Source: Deltaproteobacteria bacterium (GTDB taxonomy: Bacteria; Desulfobacterota; Desulfuromonadia; Geobacterales; DSM-12255). From it: a DNA stretch of 8,287 nt. The stretch lies in assembly GCA_017861215.1 (NCBI GenBank), contig JAGFXN010000062.1, positions 1 through 8,287 on the forward strand. The letters are read 5' to 3'. Of the stretch, positions 1 through 6,147 are shown in pieces. Made by a program: the position numbers and the translations under genes. Each line of letters opens with the position of its first letter. The first letter of the stretch is position 1. Below the pieces are notes generated by a model. That model was not told where the DNA came from and did not search any database. It saw only the letters and a program-made list of their open reading frames with translations.

Positions 1-1
1 T

Positions 2-1042
2 GAAGTGGTAATTCGCATTGACAACCCGCCTGAGAGCGGAATAGTAACGGCCATGCTTTTCAACTCCAGCAGCACGTTTGCTGGCCTCAGGGAGCCATTT
101 AGATTTATAACGCTTTCTTTCGGCGATGCGATTCACGGATCAATTTCAGATCTGCCAAGCGGTGAATATGCGCTAGTAGTTTACTTTGATGAGAATGGCA
201 ACGGGCGACTTGATAAGAACTTCATTGGCATTCCTACCGAGCCCCTTGGCTTTTCGAATCGCTACTGGCCAAAGGGTCCACCAACATTTAGGCGCGCTGC
301 ATTCAGCCTTGAAGCAGGCGAGACCAAAGCCATAGATGTCAAGTTGCAGCCTATTTTTGGGAAGTTGGGTCTGTTGGGCATAGGTGCAGGAGTTATCTCG
401 CAAACAAGTCCATATCGTGATGCAGATACCTGGAATTTTCAGCCAGTCCCGGCAATCAGCTATATCGGTGACCGGTTACAGTTTCTTGGGCTGAAAGCCA
501 ATTACGGTATTCTGGATTTAGGTGATTTTGCACTTGCTGTAACAGCAAGTTATCACTTTGGTGCTTACAACGAGAAAGACAGTTCCTATTTGGGTGGCAT
601 GGGTGATCGTGATGACACGCTTATGGGCGGTGCTGCGGTACATTTGCAATTGAGCGAAGGGTATAAAATTTCAGCCGGTTATGAGCATGATCTTCTTGAC
701 CGTATTGGCGGAGGGATAGGCCGCTTTGGCTTGGACAAATCATTTCAGAAAGGTTTATTTACGGTAACGCCTAAACTCGCGCTGAACTGGCTTTCACCTG
801 AATTGGCAAGATATGAATATGGTGTGTCAGCAGACCAATCTCGAAGTTGGAGACCTGCCTATGATCCCGGAGATGCTGTTGAGCTGGAGGTCGGACTCAA
901 TCTGTTTCGTGAACTTTCCAAGGATTGGCGAATCATCTTCGCTTGCAGCGTGATATTCCTACCATCGAATATTACCGATAGTCCTATTGTTGACCGTTCA
1001 CAGATATTTAATTCCTTTTTAGCAATCAATCGGATGTTTTGA
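2..1042 (+). CDS. DUF2141-MipA/OmpV-like outer-membrane protein (5' partial)
   Basis: The product has two parts. The first ~115 visible residues match DUF2141, a small beta-sandwich domain of exported proteins, with the signature YFDENGNGRLD, then GIPTEP and GFSN. The rest resembles the MipA/OmpV family of outer-membrane beta-barrels: GLGIGAGVIS, SPYRDADTWNFQP, alternating hydrophobic strands, GMGDRDDTLMGG, and a C-terminal phenylalanine typical of barrel proteins recognised by the BAM complex. The frame is already open at base 2. A GTG at 5 could be called as a start, but it falls where the first DUF2141 strand should already be running and no signal peptide is present, so the true start and export signal are probably upstream of the window. 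MipA-like proteins are linked to murein-hydrolase scaffolding or to small-molecule responses; which applies here is unknown. The gene looks AT-richer than the operon at 1879-6783. Domain assignment is fairly sure, role is not. Confidence 0.85.
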   Translation, partial: EVVIRIDNPPESGIVTAMLFNSSSTFAGLREPFRFITLSFGDAIHGSISDLPSGEYALVVYFDENGNGRLDKNFIGIPTEPLGFSNRYWPKGPPTFRRAAFSLEAGETKAIDVKLQPIFGKLGLLGIGAGVISQTSPYRDADTWNFQPVPAISYIGDRLQFLGLKANYGILDLGDFALAVTASYHFGAYNEKDSSYLGGMGDRDDTLMGGAAVHLQLSEGYKISAGYEHDLLDRIGGGIGRFGLDKSFQKGLFTVTPKLALNWLSPELARYEYGVSADQSRSWRPAYDPGDAVELEVGLNLFRELSKDWRIIFACSVIFLPSNITDSPIVDRSQIFNSFLAINRMF

Positions 1043-1125
1043 AGCTGTCAGACCTCCCTTCCTCTTCCAGAACACAGTCCAATAGTTTTGACAAGTCAAT
1101 AACTGCGAATCCTCCCAATTTTCCC

Positions 1126-1154
1126 TTGACGCGACCCATCGAAACTGCTAATTT
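1126..1154 (+). promoter_or_regulatory. Probable sigma70-type promoter of tRNA-Pro
   Basis: TTGACG (1126-1131) is a five-of-six match to the -35 consensus. It is followed after 17 bases by TAATTT (1149-1154), a weak -10 in an A/T-rich stretch. Initiation about seven bases downstream would fall just before the tRNA-Pro at 1166. Spacing and position support it; the -10 is poor. The rest of the gap between 1043 and 1125 shows nothing but a small inverted repeat, TTGAC-AA-GTCAA (1088-1099). Confidence 0.5.
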
Positions 1155-1165
1155 TAAAAATTCGT

Positions 1166-1242
1166 CGGGGAGTAGCGCAGTCTGGCAGCGCACCTGCCTT
1201 GGGAGCAGGGGGTCGCAAGTTCGAATCTTGTCTCCCCGACCA
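1166..1242 (+). tRNA. tRNA-Pro (anticodon UGG)
   Basis: A full cloverleaf can be folded. The acceptor stem CGGGGAG (1166-1172) pairs completely with CTCCCCG (1232-1238), followed by A and an encoded CCA (1240-1242). The anticodon stem CCTGC (1193-1197) pairs with GCAGG (1205-1209) around loop CTTGGGA, giving anticodon TGG at 1200-1202. The T arm is GCAAG (1215-1219), loop TTCGAAT, CTTGT. The C1-G72 first pair is typical of bacterial tRNA-Pro. It would decode CCN codons, chiefly CCA. It lies directly upstream of a broken tRNA-Arg, so the two were probably once one transcription unit. Confidence 0.97.
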
Positions 1243-1253
1243 TTTTTTCATTT

Positions 1254-1292
1254 GCGACCGTAGCTCAGCTGGATAGAGCAACAGTTTTCTAA
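1254..1292 (+). pseudogene. Truncated tRNA-Arg (UCU), 5' half only
   Basis: The first 39 positions of a tRNA are intact: acceptor 5' strand GCGACCG (1254-1260), TA, D-stem GCTC (1263-1266), D-loop AGCTGGATA, GAGC (1276-1279), anticodon-stem 5' strand ACAGT (1281-1285), and loop TTTCTAA (1286-1292) with anticodon TCT at 1288-1290. The 3' anticodon strand should read ACTGT, but the sequence continues CTCTT. No variable loop, T arm or CGGTCGC acceptor strand follows, and I find no copy of the 3' half elsewhere in the window. The break at the anticodon loop is a common crossover region for tyrosine integrases that target tRNA genes. This copy cannot make a functional tRNA, so AGA codons must be read by another gene. 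Confidence 0.85.
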
Positions 1293-1337
1293 CTCTTTCG
1301 TTTAGACCGTTTGCGCAACAGAATATGCATCAACAGT

Positions 1338-1370
1338 AAGGGGTTAAGTCATCAGGCTTAGCCCCTTTTT
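1338..1370 (+). terminator. Intrinsic terminator downstream of the tRNA remnant
   Basis: AAGGGGTTAAG (1338-1348) pairs over eleven positions with CTTAGCCCCTT (1357-1367), with one G-T wobble and an eight-base loop, and the 3' arm runs into a T tract ending at 1370. No coding gene ends just upstream on the + strand, so it would now end the tRNA-Pro transcript. Lying beyond the point where the tRNA-Arg sequence is lost, it may have come with the foreign DNA. Confidence 0.75.
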
Positions 1371-1398
1371 GCGTGCTGTGGCGACTCAGGCGGAGTAA

Positions 1399-1530
1399 AT
1401 CCCGCCTGTCGATACCCTCGATTTCACCAAGCTCACGGCGGAACAGAAACCGGCCCTCAACTTCAACAAACTGCGGAGCGGCTCATGCCGGAAGCTGAAG
1501 CTCTTGGAGTATGCGGCAAGTGATTCATGA
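1399..1530 (+). pseudogene. Short ORF relic, unrecognised
   Basis: An open frame of 43 codons runs from just after a TAA at 1396 to a TGA at 1528, encoding a segment around DFTKLTAEQ followed by a basic stretch with CRKLKLLEY. There is no good start codon or ribosome-binding site at its beginning. The composition looks like the tail of a former protein-coding gene, not random spacer. It lies between a broken tRNA and an hsdM-like fragment, so descent from the same lost island is plausible. I do not recognise the family, and it could be chance. Confidence 0.25.
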
Positions 1531-1607
1531 CGGAATAGGACATAATTCGAAAAAAATGGCCGGTCTTGCAGATCAATCGTAATAGATCAGCTGGTTAGTT
1601 CAGAAAT

Positions 1608-1619
1608 TCGGGCGCCCGA
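1608..1619. repeat. 12-bp perfect palindrome in non-coding spacer
   Basis: TCGGGCGCCCGA is its own reverse complement. It sits in the otherwise featureless stretch 1531-1740, just before an A/T-rich island (about 1625-1680). No T tract follows, so it does not look like a terminator. It might be a protein-binding site or leftover of the lost island. I see no gene in 1531-1740 on either strand. Confidence 0.4.
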
Positions 1620-1740
1620 GGTTTGTCATCTTTTAAGGCGATCTTCTACTTTATTAATTAAAACAATTGTAATACTATGCAGCAGTTCCTGATAGGCAGC
1701 GTGTCCCCATCACTGGGAAAATCAAAGTACTGGAGTGTTT

Positions 1741-1848
1741 GTGCTGACCGGTGAAAACAAAGGCAAGATCGACAAGGTATGGAACACCTTCTGGCCCGGG
1801 GGGGATTTCCGACCGTTGCGGGAGATCGAGCAGCGGGCGGCGGCGTAG
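1741..1848 (+). pseudogene. hsdM N-terminal fragment (type I restriction-modification)
   Basis: A 35-codon frame begins at GTG 1741, with a plausible GGAG ribosome-binding site about five bases upstream, and ends at TAG 1846. It reads VLTGENKGKIDKVWNTFWPGG and then FRPLREIEQ. This follows the usual start of HsdM methyltransferase subunits, where an LTGE-type opening leads to a KID-W-FW-GG stretch, an NPL-type motif and IEQ. A normal HsdM is about 500 residues; here similarity stops after IEQ and is followed by RAAA and stop. The helical bundle, the SAM-binding domain and the catalytic NPPF/NPPY motif are all missing. It is a dead remnant marking a lost type I system. Recognition rests on short motif similarity. 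Confidence 0.6.
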
Positions 1849-1878
1849 GGAATAATTTGTTTCTTTATGGGATTGTTT

Positions 1879-2859
1879 ATGAAAAACATGACCTTGATTC
1901 ATTCCATTTTCGTCGCCGCAGCGCTTGCCCTGACACTGGTCTGCGGGGGCGTTTTCTCTGCCTGTGCTGACACCTACTCCTGGATCGACAGCGACGGCGC
2001 CATCCACTTCACGGACGATCCCGGCAAAGTGCCGGACAAGGCCCGGCGGTCGGAAACCGACCCCACCGAAATCGCTCCGGATGGATCTCCGGACATTATT
2101 GGCCGTTGGAGCAACCGTAAAAACTCTTTCGACACCCTGCTGGTGACGTTTCATGGCGACCGGACCGGCGAGATGGTGACTGCCATCGGCCTGCATATCG
2201 CTTTCAGCTGGCTCATGCGCAGCGACGGGCAGATCAAGTTGGAGCTGCGCGAGCCTCCGGAAATAGGTCGCCGGGGTCAGCGCCCCCTCACCCACACCCT
2301 TATGGTTTCCTACGACCGGGAGCGGGACGTGCTTACTATCAACGACGAGACGACGCAGCGCAAGCTTGGTACCCTCTATCCGGAAGATGACGGCCAGCGG
2401 GATCAGAAACAGCCGCGCATCCACGCCCCCCGGCGCTTTGCTTTTGAGGAGAAAACAGTCCGGGACAGCCTGACCGGACTAACCTGGACACGGGACCTGA
2501 ATCTTTCCGGCTCATTGCGCCGGCACCGGAACGCCGGCCAGTTTCTGATGGAGCTGAACGACCGGGGATATGGAGATATGGTCGACTGGCGGCTGCCGTC
2601 GGTGGGGGAGATGCAGGAGCTGTTGCGGACTCTGCATGAGTTCGGTCAGCAGAGTGGCCGCAGCTCCGCTCCGGGATCAACCCCAGAGCTTCTGCGCTGG
2701 GTGGGTTTTGCCAATCCCAAGGGGCGTTGCTACTGGACGTCGACGGAGGGGGAGGGCAAGGGGGAGCGTTACGCCTACTCCCTGGAGAACGATGATCAGA
2801 GCTCCCTGGGCCACAAGGAGACCTGCGGCATCTGGCCCGTGCGCGGCAACCGGAAATAG
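1879..2859 (+). CDS. Exported DUF4124 / DUF1566 (Lcl-like) protein
   Basis: First gene of the four-gene operon. I prefer ATG 1879 to the in-frame ATG at 1867: a GGGA lies six bases before 1879, and the shorter form gives a cleaner signal peptide (MKNM, then a hydrophobic core to about residue 26, cleavage near SACA-DTY). That makes 326 residues. A DUF4124 motif follows at ~31-55 (YSWIDSDG, IHFTDDP). A middle region (~65-150) has a GRW start and alternating strands that recall small lipocalin-like beta domains; this is only an impression. The C-terminal ~130 residues (from D196) are a DUF1566/Lcl domain: DSLTGLTW, DWRLPSVGEMQELL, YWTSTE, and a final C-IWPVRG. DUF1566 domains are related to the C-type-lectin-like fold and occur in surface or exported proteins. 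Likely periplasmic or surface; ligand unknown. Confidence 0.88.
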   Translation: MKNMTLIHSIFVAAALALTLVCGGVFSACADTYSWIDSDGAIHFTDDPGKVPDKARRSETDPTEIAPDGSPDIIGRWSNRKNSFDTLLVTFHGDRTGEMVTAIGLHIAFSWLMRSDGQIKLELREPPEIGRRGQRPLTHTLMVSYDRERDVLTINDETTQRKLGTLYPEDDGQRDQKQPRIHAPRRFAFEEKTVRDSLTGLTWTRDLNLSGSLRRHRNAGQFLMELNDRGYGDMVDWRLPSVGEMQELLRTLHEFGQQSGRSSAPGSTPELLRWVGFANPKGRCYWTSTEGEGKGERYAYSLENDDQSSLGHKETCGIWPVRGNRK

Positions 2860-2873
2860 CCGGGAGAGAAAGC

Positions 2874-3473
2874 ATGGTGAAAACCTTTCTCAGACAATTT
2901 TTGCACACTCCCATACTGGCCATCGCTCTGCTCCTGGCGACCATCGCCCCAAGCGCAGCCGGCAGCTACCGGTGGACCGACCGAACCGGGACGCTTCACT
3001 TCAGCGATACACTGCCGGCAGAGGATGTCCCGTTGGACAATCTCGATCCTGCCGACCCTGAGCAGCGTCCGCTGCTGGAAAAACCGCTGCTCATCTACAG
3101 CGACAAAGTCTTTCGGCTCACGCTGACGGCAGAGAGTGAAGATCTATTGCAATTCGAACTGAGTTATACCGATATTCAACGAATTTTTCCGGAAGTCATC
3201 AGCGGCAACGCCCGGCTGCAAATCTGCGCGGTTGACAGGGAACGTTCGTCCACCTATCTGGCCTATTCTGTCCAGCCGGTAGAGGGTGGGCGCAAGACCT
3301 TTCAGCTGACCAACAGATTGTCCAAACAGTCACCATCCGACCTGGAAACGGAGTCGCTAAGTCTCTCCCTCTACGACAATGGCCCTGACCGCAAGAAATA
3401 CCGGAACCTGCTTACCAGAGAAATACCTTTCGGCAAAATCTGGCACAAACGGAAAGGGGTAGTCTACCAGTGA
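2874..3473 (+). CDS. Exported DUF4124 protein, 199 residues
   Basis: Second gene of the operon, starting 14 bases after the first ends, with a good ribosome-binding site GGGAG (2862-2866) seven bases before ATG 2874. Residues 1-29 are a signal peptide: a basic start (MVKTFLRQ), a hydrophobic core, and probable cleavage after APSAA. A DUF4124 motif follows (SYRWTDRTG, LHFSDTLP), closely parallel to the preceding gene. From about residue 75 the chain alternates hydrophobic and polar residues (LTLTAES, LQFELSYTD, and YLAYSVQP further on) and looks like a beta-sandwich, ending in a basic tail. I do not recognise the C-terminal half. The shared DUF4124 start suggests both proteins are exported to the same compartment and may have arisen by duplication of that module. 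Function unknown. Confidence 0.85.
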   Translation: MVKTFLRQFLHTPILAIALLLATIAPSAAGSYRWTDRTGTLHFSDTLPAEDVPLDNLDPADPEQRPLLEKPLLIYSDKVFRLTLTAESEDLLQFELSYTDIQRIFPEVISGNARLQICAVDRERSSTYLAYSVQPVEGGRKTFQLTNRLSKQSPSDLETESLSLSLYDNGPDRKKYRNLLTREIPFGKIWHKRKGVVYQ

Positions 3474-3513
3474 CCCGGATTCATGCGTCATGCGCACGCG
3501 AGACTGACTGCTG

Positions 3514-6123
3514 ATGAATATCACCTGCCCCCAGTGCGGTTTTTCCGCAACTATCGATCCCGCCAGAATTCCGGCCGGCGGCACGTCTGCCGGGTGTCCG
3601 AAATGCTCCTGCCGCTTCCGTGTCGATCCACCCCAGGCGTCAGAACCTGTCTCCGTCGAAAACCTGCTGGTTATTTGTCCGGCCTGCAAGCAGGAACAGC
3701 CGTTTGCTGCGGAGTGTAGCCAGTGCGGCGTGATCTTCGCCCGTTATCGACCGCCGGTGGAGCGCAAAGCCGCTGCTTTACCCGTGAAGCCCGCTACCGA
3801 CCGCAAGCAGCTGCTGCGCTATGCGGTTACGCCGGCGCTGGCGCTGCTGGGTCTGCTGTTGCTCTGGATTCTCGCCAAGGACAGGATCCCGACCACTTTT
3901 ACGACAGTCCATGAAACCCTGGGTGTTACCTCCGGGCTCAAACATAGCGTGGCGGTTCGCAGTGACGGGACGGTCTGGACCTGGGGCGACAACAGTTACG
4001 GCCAGCTGGGGAACGGGCGGCGCGATACGGGCCATGGCGAGCCGGCGAAGATCCAGGGTATTGACGGTGTCAGTGCCGTTGCCGCCGGGATGCGGCACAC
4101 CCTGGCGCTGAAGAAGGACGGCAGCGTCTGGAGCTGGGGCGACAATCTGCACTGTCAGCTGGGCGATACCACCGGCAGCGTGGGGCGTGCGGAGCCGGCG
4201 CAGGTGGCGGAATTGTCCGGTGTCATTGCCATTGCCGCCGGGGATTTCTTTTCCGTTGCCCTGAAAAACGACGGAACCATACAGCTTTTCGGCGAAGATT
4301 TTCTCGGTGGCGGGACCAACGGTGGTGTGTTCCATCAGCTCGGCCGGCCGCGGACGGTGGAAGGGATTGCCGATGTGACCGCGATTTCCTGCGGCCGCCA
4401 GTATATTGTTGCCCTGAAGAAGAACGGCACGGTCTGGTGCTGGGGGCTGAACGGTGCCGGACAGTGCGGCGATGGCGGTAGTGGTATTCACTGGGAACCG
4501 AGGAAGGTCAGCGGACTGGATGGCGTGACGGCAGTTGCTGCGGGGGAAGAGTTCGCCCTGGCACTGAAGAGTGACGGCACGGTCTGGGGGTGGGGTTCGC
4601 TCCATATCGCCGCTGGCAAGAACCTTCAGCGGCAGAGCAAGCCGGCGCCGATTCCCGGAGTGAACGGGGTTCGAGAGATCGGTGCCGCCTATTGGATGGC
4701 CGTGGCTCTGCGGAACAACGGAACGGTCTGGAATTCCGGTGCCGACGGCAAGGCAGCGCCGGGTACACGGCGCAGCTTCGCCGACGTCCTGAAACGAAGC
4801 CGGGTGGCGTCGACATCGAAGATTTTTGCCGGCGGCAAGGATGCTTTTCTGGAAAAACGCGACGGCGCGCTCCTCTGCTGGGGGCTGAACGATTTCGGCA
4901 AGAAGTACGAAAAAGGGGAGGCAAAGGTGCTGTCACTGGCAGCCCTGGAGTTCGATCCGCTGGCCACAGCGACCAGTGTTACCGCTTCAACTGCGGCTGA
5001 AGAGCCGCCCCCTCCGAATGAGCAGTTCCAGAGCATTGCCGCCGGGACCGAGCATTCCCTGGCGCTGGGCAAGGACGGCACTGTCTGGAGCTGGGGCAAG
5101 GATGAGTACGGACAGCTCGGCCGCCGCTGGGGAAGCAAAGAGGCGCCGGGGCACGTTACGCTGAGGGGGGATGAGCCGCTCGATAACGTGTCGGCCATTG
5201 CCGCCGGCGCCGATCAGTCTCTGGCGGTGAAGGCCGACGGCTCGCTCTGGGTTTGGGGTAAAAGATTTTCGCTCAGGATGGGCCGAGGCCAACCGCTGGA
5301 TATAATGTCGCCCACCAGCGTTGACGGCATCGACGATGCAGTTGCCGTTGCCGGCGGTTTCGGCGGCCGACCCGAATATATCGTGTTGAGCCGTAGCGGC
5401 CGGGTCAGCCTGTTCGGCATCAACGAAACTCATGTGAACCCGCTGCTGGCGAGACCGGTAGCCGGGCTCGATGACGTGGCGGCAGTAGCTGCCGGTACCC
5501 GTCATTATGCGGTATTGAAGAAAGACGGCACTGTCTGGACCTGGGGCAACAATGACGGGGGGCAGTTGGGGGACGGTACGACGGTTTCGCGCAGCCGCCC
5601 GCAACCGGTGCCGAAACTCGCCAATGTGGTCAGAATTGCTGCGGGGAGCGATGCCACTCTGGCAGTGACCGGAGACGGCTCCCTCTGGGGGTGGGGGAAG
5701 AATGTCTATGTTACATTGCCCAGTGGTCTGTCCGCGCAGAGCAGCTCAACACCGGTCAAATATCCCGATCTGACGGAGGTTGCCGACGCATCCCTGCCGG
5801 GCAGCGGCTATACGAACGGTTCCCACTATCTGGCCGTTGACCGCCAGGGGAGTGTCTGGTCCTGGGGCGGCAACTTTATGGGACAGCTGGGGCAGGGGAC
5901 CATCGGTACCGACATCGTCAAAAAACCGGCGCAGATAAAGGATCTGGAGGGGGTCGGGGCGGTAGCGGCCGGGCAGGCATTTGCCTTGGCGTTACGTCAT
6001 GACGGTTCAATCCGGTCATGGGGGAAAAATTTCTATGGCACATTGGGCTCGGAAAGCAGGGGTGACAGCGCACTTCCGGTTAAGGTCGTTCCGGCCGCCA
6101 GCGTCAGCAGCCGGAAACCGTGA
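3514..6123 (+). CDS. Zinc-ribbon, membrane-anchored protein with two RCC1 propellers
   Basis: Third and largest gene of the operon, 869 residues. ATG 3514 is the first standard start after an in-frame TGA at 3505; its ribosome-binding site is weak, so translation may be partly coupled to the preceding gene. Order of parts: an MJ0042-type zinc ribbon (C5, C8, C28, C31); a second ribbon (C55, C58, C68, C71); a basic linker; one membrane segment (~104-121, with TPALALLGLLLLWIL) flanked by KDR; then RCC1 repeats from ~135 to ~860. Positive charge before the segment predicts the ribbons in the cytoplasm and the repeats in the periplasm. I count fourteen blades, typically DGTVWTWG-N-GQLG, in two groups of seven split by a linker at ~475-505 with a Pro run (EEPPPPNE). 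RCC1 propellers usually bind proteins or nucleic acid-associated proteins; no eukaryotic RCC1 exchange role is implied. Blades 3, 5, 6, 7, 9, 10 and 12 lack a canonical GQLG. Partner unknown. Confidence 0.92.
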   Translation: MNITCPQCGFSATIDPARIPAGGTSAGCPKCSCRFRVDPPQASEPVSVENLLVICPACKQEQPFAAECSQCGVIFARYRPPVERKAAALPVKPATDRKQLLRYAVTPALALLGLLLLWILAKDRIPTTFTTVHETLGVTSGLKHSVAVRSDGTVWTWGDNSYGQLGNGRRDTGHGEPAKIQGIDGVSAVAAGMRHTLALKKDGSVWSWGDNLHCQLGDTTGSVGRAEPAQVAELSGVIAIAAGDFFSVALKNDGTIQLFGEDFLGGGTNGGVFHQLGRPRTVEGIADVTAISCGRQYIVALKKNGTVWCWGLNGAGQCGDGGSGIHWEPRKVSGLDGVTAVAAGEEFALALKSDGTVWGWGSLHIAAGKNLQRQSKPAPIPGVNGVREIGAAYWMAVALRNNGTVWNSGADGKAAPGTRRSFADVLKRSRVASTSKIFAGGKDAFLEKRDGALLCWGLNDFGKKYEKGEAKVLSLAALEFDPLATATSVTASTAAEEPPPPNEQFQSIAAGTEHSLALGKDGTVWSWGKDEYGQLGRRWGSKEAPGHVTLRGDEPLDNVSAIAAGADQSLAVKADGSLWVWGKRFSLRMGRGQPLDIMSPTSVDGIDDAVAVAGGFGGRPEYIVLSRSGRVSLFGINETHVNPLLARPVAGLDDVAAVAAGTRHYAVLKKDGTVWTWGNNDGGQLGDGTTVSRSRPQPVPKLANVVRIAAGSDATLAVTGDGSLWGWGKNVYVTLPSGLSAQSSSTPVKYPDLTEVADASLPGSGYTNGSHYLAVDRQGSVWSWGGNFMGQLGQGTIGTDIVKKPAQIKDLEGVGAVAAGQAFALALRHDGSIRSWGKNFYGTLGSESRGDSALPVKVVPAASVSSRKP

Positions 6124-6135
6124 TTCGCTGGAAAT

Positions 6136-6139
6136 GGAG
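6136..6139 (+). promoter_or_regulatory. Ribosome-binding site fixing the GTG 6148 start
   Basis: GGAG lies eight bases before GTG 6148 but only two before the in-frame TTG at 6142. The spacing favours GTG. Confidence 0.7.
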
Positions 6140-6147
6140 CGTTGCCA

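Noticed and set aside
1039..1281. Small frames on both strands across the tRNA region
   Set aside because: They run through the tRNA-Pro and tRNA-Arg sequences and contain only translated tRNA sequence.
1675..2424. Long open frame on the - strand
   Set aside because: It overlaps the DUF4124/DUF1566 gene and the hsdM fragment antisense. Its product has no recognisable motif and its length is explained by GC-rich codon use on the other strand.
3778..4605. 275-codon - strand frame inside the RCC1 gene
   Set aside because: It mirrors the RCC1 repeats, so its apparent repeats are shadows of the + strand blades; no start signal or family match.
3900..6100. Periodic repeats as a possible CRISPR or DNA repeat array
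   Set aside because: The periodicity is at protein level (RCC1 blades) with variable DNA sequence and spacing; there are no identical repeats or unique spacers.
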